This document shows positions 5,806 through 6,189 of a DNA stretch of 6,189 bases, in pieces. The position numbers and the translations under genes were made by a program. The notes beneath the pieces were generated by a model. That model did not search any database, was not told the DNA's origin, and saw nothing but the letters and a program-made list of their open reading frames with translations. Source of the DNA: Treponema sp. (GTDB lineage: Bacteria > Spirochaetota > Spirochaetia > Treponematales > Breznakiellaceae); NCBI GenBank assembly GCA_031259345.1, contig JAIRLQ010000050.1, positions 1 to 6,189 on the forward strand, written 5' to 3'. Numbering within the stretch: position 1 is the first letter of the stretch; the number at the start of each line of letters is the position of its first letter.

Positions 5806-6189
5806 CTATCTTCCGTGGCAATGCTTGTATTTTTTGCCCGAACCGCACGGACAGGGATCGTTGCGGCCAACTTTTGGGTGCGCCCTTACTATTGTGGCGT
5901 TTTCACTCTGCATACGGGCGCCTCCCCTTTCGCCGGACGAAGAAGGAATGCCGCCGCCCGAAAAGGCGCTTACCGAGCCATGGCTTGCCGCCTGTACCGT
6001 AGCGCCGGTACGGCCGGCCCTGGGCTCCCGCTCTCCGCCCTGTTGTATGCGGATTAGATGCATCCGGGACGCAATGGCCTCGCGTATTTCATCTATCATT
6101 TTTTCAAAAATCTGAAAGCCTTCAACCTTGTATTCGGTAAGGGGGTTTTTCTGGGCGTAGCTCCGCAGATGAACAGCCTCCCTAAGGGC
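5806..6189 (-). CDS. secA: SecA, preprotein translocase ATPase, C-terminal 127 residues
   Basis: The 3' end of the gene for SecA, the ATPase that pushes unfolded preproteins through SecYEG; its start lies beyond the right edge. The visible part opens with LREAVHLRSYAQKNPLTEYK, the highly conserved end of the helical scaffold and wing region, then FQIFEKMIDEIREAIASRM. After that comes a linker of about 57 residues rich in Gly, Ser, Ala and Arg. The final 20 residues are the SEC-C zinc-binding tail, GRNDPCPCGSGKKYKHCHGR, with CxC-x8-CH ligands intact; in known SecA proteins this tail contacts SecB and ribosomes. The stop is TAG at 5808-5806. It is a core gene unrelated in function to the sugar locus that follows. 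Confidence 0.97.
   Translation of the reverse strand, partial: ALREAVHLRSYAQKNPLTEYKVEGFQIFEKMIDEIREAIASRMHLIRIQQGGEREPRAGRTGATVQAASHGSVSAFSGGGIPSSSGERGGARMQSENATIVRAHPKVGRNDPCPCGSGKKYKHCHGR

Noticed and set aside
5993..6014. Short inverted repeat with CCGTA/TACGG arms.
   Set aside because: Only 5 bp, inside the low-complexity GC-rich linker of secA, and expected by chance.

Overview
The window looks like bacterial chromosome, probably from a spirochaete of the Treponema/Spirochaeta type. That taxonomic guess is an inference from mid-range GC, the SecA tail, and a sugar-uptake locus without its own ATPase; no rRNA or other marker is present to settle it. All six supported genes lie on the minus strand, so the locus is transcribed from high to low coordinates. 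Almost every base is coding or close to a coding boundary, and there are no gene-free stretches above 300 bases.

In transcription order: (1) 6189-5806 is the C-terminal end of SecA, ending in a textbook zinc-binding SEC-C tail. (2) 5761-4646 is a sugar kinase of the aminoglycoside-phosphotransferase fold that closely resembles the N-acetylhexosamine 1-kinase NahK. (3) A promoter around 4636-4607 precedes a lipoprotein sugar-binding protein (4581-3304). (4) A strong stem-loop (3299-3253) separates it from two MalF/MalG-type permeases (3240-2329 and 2320-1475). (5) Three bases after the second permease, a GTG-started gene (1471 to beyond base 1) encodes a DUF5107 protein. This last gene fills the first 1.47 kb as one uninterrupted frame.

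Together the genes read as a carbohydrate import and processing locus. The lipoprotein captures a sugar or oligosaccharide outside the membrane and the permease pair moves it in. A shared ATPase encoded elsewhere would have to power this. The cytoplasmic kinase would phosphorylate a released monosaccharide at C1. The DUF5107 protein, probably with a galactose-mutarotase-like beta-sandwich fold followed by helical repeats, would act on the imported compound in a way not yet known. The combination of a NahK-like anomeric kinase, a CUT1 transporter and a DUF5107 protein, without the phosphorylase and nucleotidyltransferase that accompany NahK in bifidobacteria, is the most interesting point in the window.
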